Assembly: GCF_037044555.1 (NCBI RefSeq)
Contig: NZ_CP146275.1
Span: forward strand, 2,832,501-2,896,500
Reading direction: 5' to 3'
DNA length: 64,000 bases
DNA from: Pelagibacterium nitratireducens
GTDB lineage: Bacteria > Pseudomonadota > Alphaproteobacteria > Rhizobiales > Devosiaceae
Of the stretch, positions 60,939 through 64,000 are shown one piece after another (positions within the stretch are counted from its first letter, which is position 1; the number at the start of each line of letters is the position of its first letter). The translations under genes and the position numbers were made by a program. The notes under the pieces are model-generated. The model saw nothing but the letters and a program-made list of their open reading frames with translations, searched no databases and was not told where the DNA came from.

Positions 60939-63215
60939 ATGCCTGACTATGGCCACGAGCTAATGTTCGGGACATTTACGACACCATCCGCCAAGGATCC
61001 CCAGCACGCCGTTGCGATTGCCCAAGTGGCCGAAGCGGCGGGGCTGGATGCCGTGACGATCCAGGACCACCCCTATAATTCGGACTTTCTGGACACCTAC
61101 ACGCTGCTGACCTGGATCGCAGCCAAGACCAGCCGCATCAGGGTAGCCGCCAATGTCACCAATCTGCCGCTTCGCCCGCCAGTGGTGCTGGCCAAGGCGG
61201 CCGCAAGCATCGACCTGCTTTCGGGCGGGCGGTTTGAGATGGGGCTGGGGGCCGGCGGGTTTGGCGATGCGATCAAGGCGGCAGGCGGGCGGGATCTGAC
61301 CGCCGGCCAGCGCGTCGATGCGCTCGAAGAGGCAATCGGGATCATGCGGTCGATCTGGGATACCAGCCGGGCCGGGCTCAAGCATGAGGGCGAGCACTAT
61401 CAGATCAATGGTCTGCGGCGCGGACCACGTCCCGCGCACGAGATCGGGATCTGGCTGGGCGCCTACAAGCCCCGCATGCTTCGGATCACCGGAGCCAAAG
61501 CCGATGGATGGCTGCCAAGCTGGGATTATCTCAAGTCGCCCACGATGGTTGAATCGAACGCGATGATCGACGAGGCGGCGCGTGCAGCCGGACGGCAGCC
61601 TTCCGATATCAAACGGCTGCTCAATTTCGGACGTCCGGCCATTCTGTCGGCCAATGGCGGGTTCTTGCAGGGACCGGTACGCCAGTGGGTCGAGCAATTG
61701 TCCGAGTTGATCCTCGAACACGGGTTCAGCGGGTTCTTTTTCGGGGGCGACGACCCGGACCTGCTGCGGGCGATTGGCGAAGAGATCGCGCCGGAGGTCC
61801 GAAGCGTTGTGAGCAGGGCGCGGGCCGGTTCAGGTGTTGTGGCGCCGCGTCCGAGTGCGGTGCTATCCAAGCGGATGGAGGGGATCGATTATGACGGCTT
61901 GCCCCCTGCCCTTGCGGACCGCGCCATCGAACCGGGCGATTTTCGCTATGAGGGCGTGCGGCATTCCTACATCTGGTCAGGGCGGCCTGGGCTGGTGATC
62001 AAGCCGGAAACGGCCGAAGAGGTTTCGGCGGCGGTGCTTTATGCGCGCAAGCAAGACGTGCCGCTTTCGGTGCGCAGCGGCGGACATGGGATCAGCGGGC
62101 GTTCGACCAACAGAGGCGGGATCATCATCGATCTTGGGTCGATGAACGCCATTGAGGTGCTCGATGCGCAAAGCGGGCTGGTGCGGCTGGGCGCCGGTGC
62201 GCGCTGGAGTGAGGTTGCGGCAAAGCTCGGCGAGCATGGGCTGGCAATGAGTTCGGGCGATTATGGCGGCGTCGGGGTTGGCGGGCTCGCAACGGCGGGC
62301 GGGCTGGGTTATCTGGCGCGCAAGTTCGGGCTGACCATCGATCATGTGGCGGCCGCGGAGATTGTTTTGGCCGATGGGCGGATCGTGCGGGCGGACAAGG
62401 ACAATGAGCCCGATTTATTGTGGGCCATTCGCGGTGCTGGCGGCAATTTCGGCATCGTTACGTCATTCGAACTTGAAGCCTATCCCCTGGGCAATGTGAT
62501 CCAGGCCGTTCAGGTATTCGATGGCAGCGATATGGCGGGCGTTCTCGAGCGCTGGGGCGCGCTGGTCGAGGCATCGCCGCGCGAGTTGACCAGCTTTCTC
62601 ATGGCGGTGCCCGGACGGGCCGACCAGGGGCCGCTGGCCCAGGCGATCAGCGTTTATGCAGGCGAGGATGCCGATGCGGCGGCCGAGGCGATCAATGCTT
62701 TGGGCGAAGCCGGGCCGATTCTCGATCAGCGGGCATATCTCACGCCCTATGCCGGCGTTGTGGCCCATCCGGGCGGTGAGCATCGCGGGGGGAGCGCTGT
62801 GATCAGGTCGGGGCTGGTTGACCACATCACGCCCGAAGTCGCGGCGCGGGCGAACGGGCTGCTGGCCGCGGGGGCGGCCAATCTGTTGCAGATCAGATCG
62901 GTGGGCGGAGCCGTCAACGATGTTGCGGCTGACGCCATGGCCTATCCGCACCGGACGCAGAATTTTTCGCTGACTGCCGCCGGCAGTCGCGGGCGGGCGG
63001 AACTGCTCGATGGGCAATGGGGCGACCTTCGGCCACTGCTCAAGGGCATGTATCTCAATTTCGAGACCGACACACATCCAGACAGGCTGGTCGAGGCGTT
63101 TCCCGAGCCCACATTGTCACGATTGCGAGCGCTGAAACGGCGCTACGACCCCGACAATGTGTTCAATCTGAACTTTGCAATTGAACCCCAGGAGAGCATT
63201 CGCGCCGCCTCATGA
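60939..63215 (+). CDS. fusion of luciferase-like monooxygenase and VAO/BBE-type FAD oxidase
   Basis: A 758-residue protein. Residues 1 to about 290 are an LLM-class flavin monooxygenase (LMFGTFTTPSAKDPQHAVAIA, SGGRFEMGLGAGGF, GIWLGAYKPRML). Residues about 335-510 are a PCMH FAD domain with RSGGHGISG (His383, expected covalent flavin link) and GDYGGVGVGGL, where Tyr442 replaces the second (Cys) link of bicovalent BBE enzymes. The C-terminus YDPDNVFNLNFAI is a BBE tail. No signal peptide is seen. GAGG precedes the ATG. The substrate is unknown. Confidence 0.88.
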   Translation: MPDYGHELMFGTFTTPSAKDPQHAVAIAQVAEAAGLDAVTIQDHPYNSDFLDTYTLLTWIAAKTSRIRVAANVTNLPLRPPVVLAKAAASIDLLSGGRFEMGLGAGGFGDAIKAAGGRDLTAGQRVDALEEAIGIMRSIWDTSRAGLKHEGEHYQINGLRRGPRPAHEIGIWLGAYKPRMLRITGAKADGWLPSWDYLKSPTMVESNAMIDEAARAAGRQPSDIKRLLNFGRPAILSANGGFLQGPVRQWVEQLSELILEHGFSGFFFGGDDPDLLRAIGEEIAPEVRSVVSRARAGSGVVAPRPSAVLSKRMEGIDYDGLPPALADRAIEPGDFRYEGVRHSYIWSGRPGLVIKPETAEEVSAAVLYARKQDVPLSVRSGGHGISGRSTNRGGIIIDLGSMNAIEVLDAQSGLVRLGAGARWSEVAAKLGEHGLAMSSGDYGGVGVGGLATAGGLGYLARKFGLTIDHVAAAEIVLADGRIVRADKDNEPDLLWAIRGAGGNFGIVTSFELEAYPLGNVIQAVQVFDGSDMAGVLERWGALVEASPRELTSFLMAVPGRADQGPLAQAISVYAGEDADAAAEAINALGEAGPILDQRAYLTPYAGVVAHPGGEHRGGSAVIRSGLVDHITPEVAARANGLLAAGAANLLQIRSVGGAVNDVAADAMAYPHRTQNFSLTAAGSRGRAELLDGQWGDLRPLLKGMYLNFETDTHPDRLVEAFPEPTLSRLRALKRRYDPDNVFNLNFAIEPQESIRAAS

Positions 63216-63218
63216 GGG

Positions 63219-64000
63219 TCAGGCGACGCGCGAGCGATTGGCTCCCGTGAGAAGAGACTGGAAGGCACGGTAGGACGATTTGGGCGTGCGTTTCTGGGTC
63301 TTGTAGTCGACGTGAACCAGCCCGAAGCGCTTGTCATAACCTTCGGCCCATTCGTAATTGTCGAGCAGGGACCAGCCGAAATAGCCCCGCACGTCAGCGC
63401 CGCGTCTTTGCGCGGCGAGGACGGCGCCCAGATGGCCGTCGTAATAAGCGATGCGACGCGGATCGTCGGTGCCCTCGATCTCGGCCATGCCGTTTTCAGT
63501 CACATAAAGCGGGATGTCGGTATAATCGGCAGCGATGCGGGTGAGGATTTCCTCGAGGCCCTCGGGGAAGATTTCCCAGCCGATGGCCGTCTTTTCGAGG
63601 GGGCCATCAACCTTGCGCAGCGGAAAGGCGCCGCGTTCGGGAGCGTGCTCGTAAAGGCCGCGGGTGTAGTAATTGACGCCGAACCAATCGAGAGGCGTTG
63701 AAACCACCGCCATATCGTCGGCGAAATCATCGGGCATGTGGGGCGCGAAATGAGCGAGGACGTCGGCGGGGTATTTGCCCTTGAACAATCCGTCGAGATA
63801 CCAGCGGTTGAAGATGCCGTCCCAAAGGCGCGCGGCGCCCATATCCTCGGGCTTGCCGGTGGCGCCCTGGGCGACTTCGAAATTGCAAACGATACCGAGG
63901 TTCTTGCCGCCTTCGGCGCGCATGGCGTTGATGGCCATGCCGTGGGCCAGGAGCACATGATGAGAGGCACGGGCCGCGGCGCGGATGTCGCGATAGCCCG
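63219..64000 (-). CDS. GH1 beta-glucosidase, 3' part
   Basis: The gene enters the window from the right; about 260 C-terminal residues are present (beginning GYRDIRAAARASHHVLLAHG). The nucleophile motif YVTENGMAE supplies the catalytic Glu; the acid/base NEP motif is outside the window. GWSLLDNYEWAEGYDKRFGL and VDYKTQKRTPKSS are typical of bacterial GH1. The stop is 3 bp from the convergent fusion gene. It hydrolyses beta-glucosides such as cellobiose in the cytoplasm and may belong to a transport operon beyond the window. Confidence 0.95.
   Translation of the reverse strand, partial: GYRDIRAAARASHHVLLAHGMAINAMRAEGGKNLGIVCNFEVAQGATGKPEDMGAARLWDGIFNRWYLDGLFKGKYPADVLAHFAPHMPDDFADDMAVVSTPLDWFGVNYYTRGLYEHAPERGAFPLRKVDGPLEKTAIGWEIFPEGLEEILTRIAADYTDIPLYVTENGMAEIEGTDDPRRIAYYDGHLGAVLAAQRRGADVRGYFGWSLLDNYEWAEGYDKRFGLVHVDYKTQKRTPKSSYRAFQSLLTGANRSRVA

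Noticed and set aside
60455..63215. Reading the 758-codon frame as two adjacent genes
   Set aside because: No stop, frameshift or internal ribosome-binding site is visible around residues 285-335; the frame is continuous.

Overview
This window reads as chromosomal DNA of a free-living alphaproteobacterium of the order Hyphomicrobiales, most like Devosia or Pelagibacterium; the genus is my inference. The grounds are: the cox gene order ctaC-ctaD-ctaB-small membrane protein-(ctaG); small family proteins typical of the order (DUF1127, DUF4170, DUF2093 and a DUF6101-like protein); a plant/rhizobial-type GshA; an Irr-type iron box; an agl alpha-glucoside operon; a tRNA-His with A73 and no encoded G-1; and GCGCTTCC-type intergenic palindromes. 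DNA is GC-rich with strong G/C at codon third positions. I see no prophage, transposase, CRISPR array or secondary-metabolite cluster. This is mainly core chromosome with accessory uptake and redox modules.

Layout. 1-3.8 kb: minus-strand cytochrome c oxidase operon. 4.1-6.1 kb: an IalB-like secreted protein and a divergent DUF1127/LysR pair. 6.1-8.5 kb: a MarR regulator divergent from a DrrAB-type ABC exporter. 8.5-18 kb: housekeeping genes (gshA, rsmE, ubiA, a CysQ-like phosphatase, xseA, purD, a patatin, tadA). 18-30 kb: mutL, rsmD, an rluB-type pseudouridine synthase, a lipoprotein, lspA-ileS, ribF, a METTL20-like methyltransferase and a HAD hydrolase. 29.7-35.3 kb: a degenerate EAL protein divergent from an atypical sigma-54 activator, then a two-gene glycosyltransferase operon. 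35.3-38 kb: groESL under a CIRCE element, ended by three near-identical terminator hairpins. 38-43 kb: a TSUP transporter, DoxX, and a tightly overlapping hisS-hisZ-hisG operon. 43-48 kb: small peptides, tag, an L,D-transpeptidase, a Fis-type HTH protein, tRNA-His, and a pseudo-histidine kinase with CtrA-like boxes. 48-52 kb: fbpC, then fbpAB for ferric iron uptake, with an Irr box before fbpA. 52-60.3 kb: agl alpha-glucoside locus (aglEFG, aglR, aglA, aglK) with matching LacI-type operators. 60.4-64 kb: an HxlR regulator divergent from a two-flavoprotein fusion, then the 3' part of a GH1 beta-glucosidase gene.

How it fits together. The agl proteins import alpha-glucosides and hydrolyse them inside the cell under AglR, and the neighbouring GH1 enzyme extends the locus to beta-glucosides. 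HisRS and its unusual tRNA-His lie within 3 kb of each other. Three signalling proteins (EAL, sigma-54 activator, histidine kinase) have each lost canonical catalytic or phosphoacceptor residues while keeping their overall architecture, which suggests scaffolding or constitutive regulatory roles. The most unusual single protein is the 758-residue fusion of a luciferase-like monooxygenase to a VAO/BBE-type FAD oxidase at 60939-63215.
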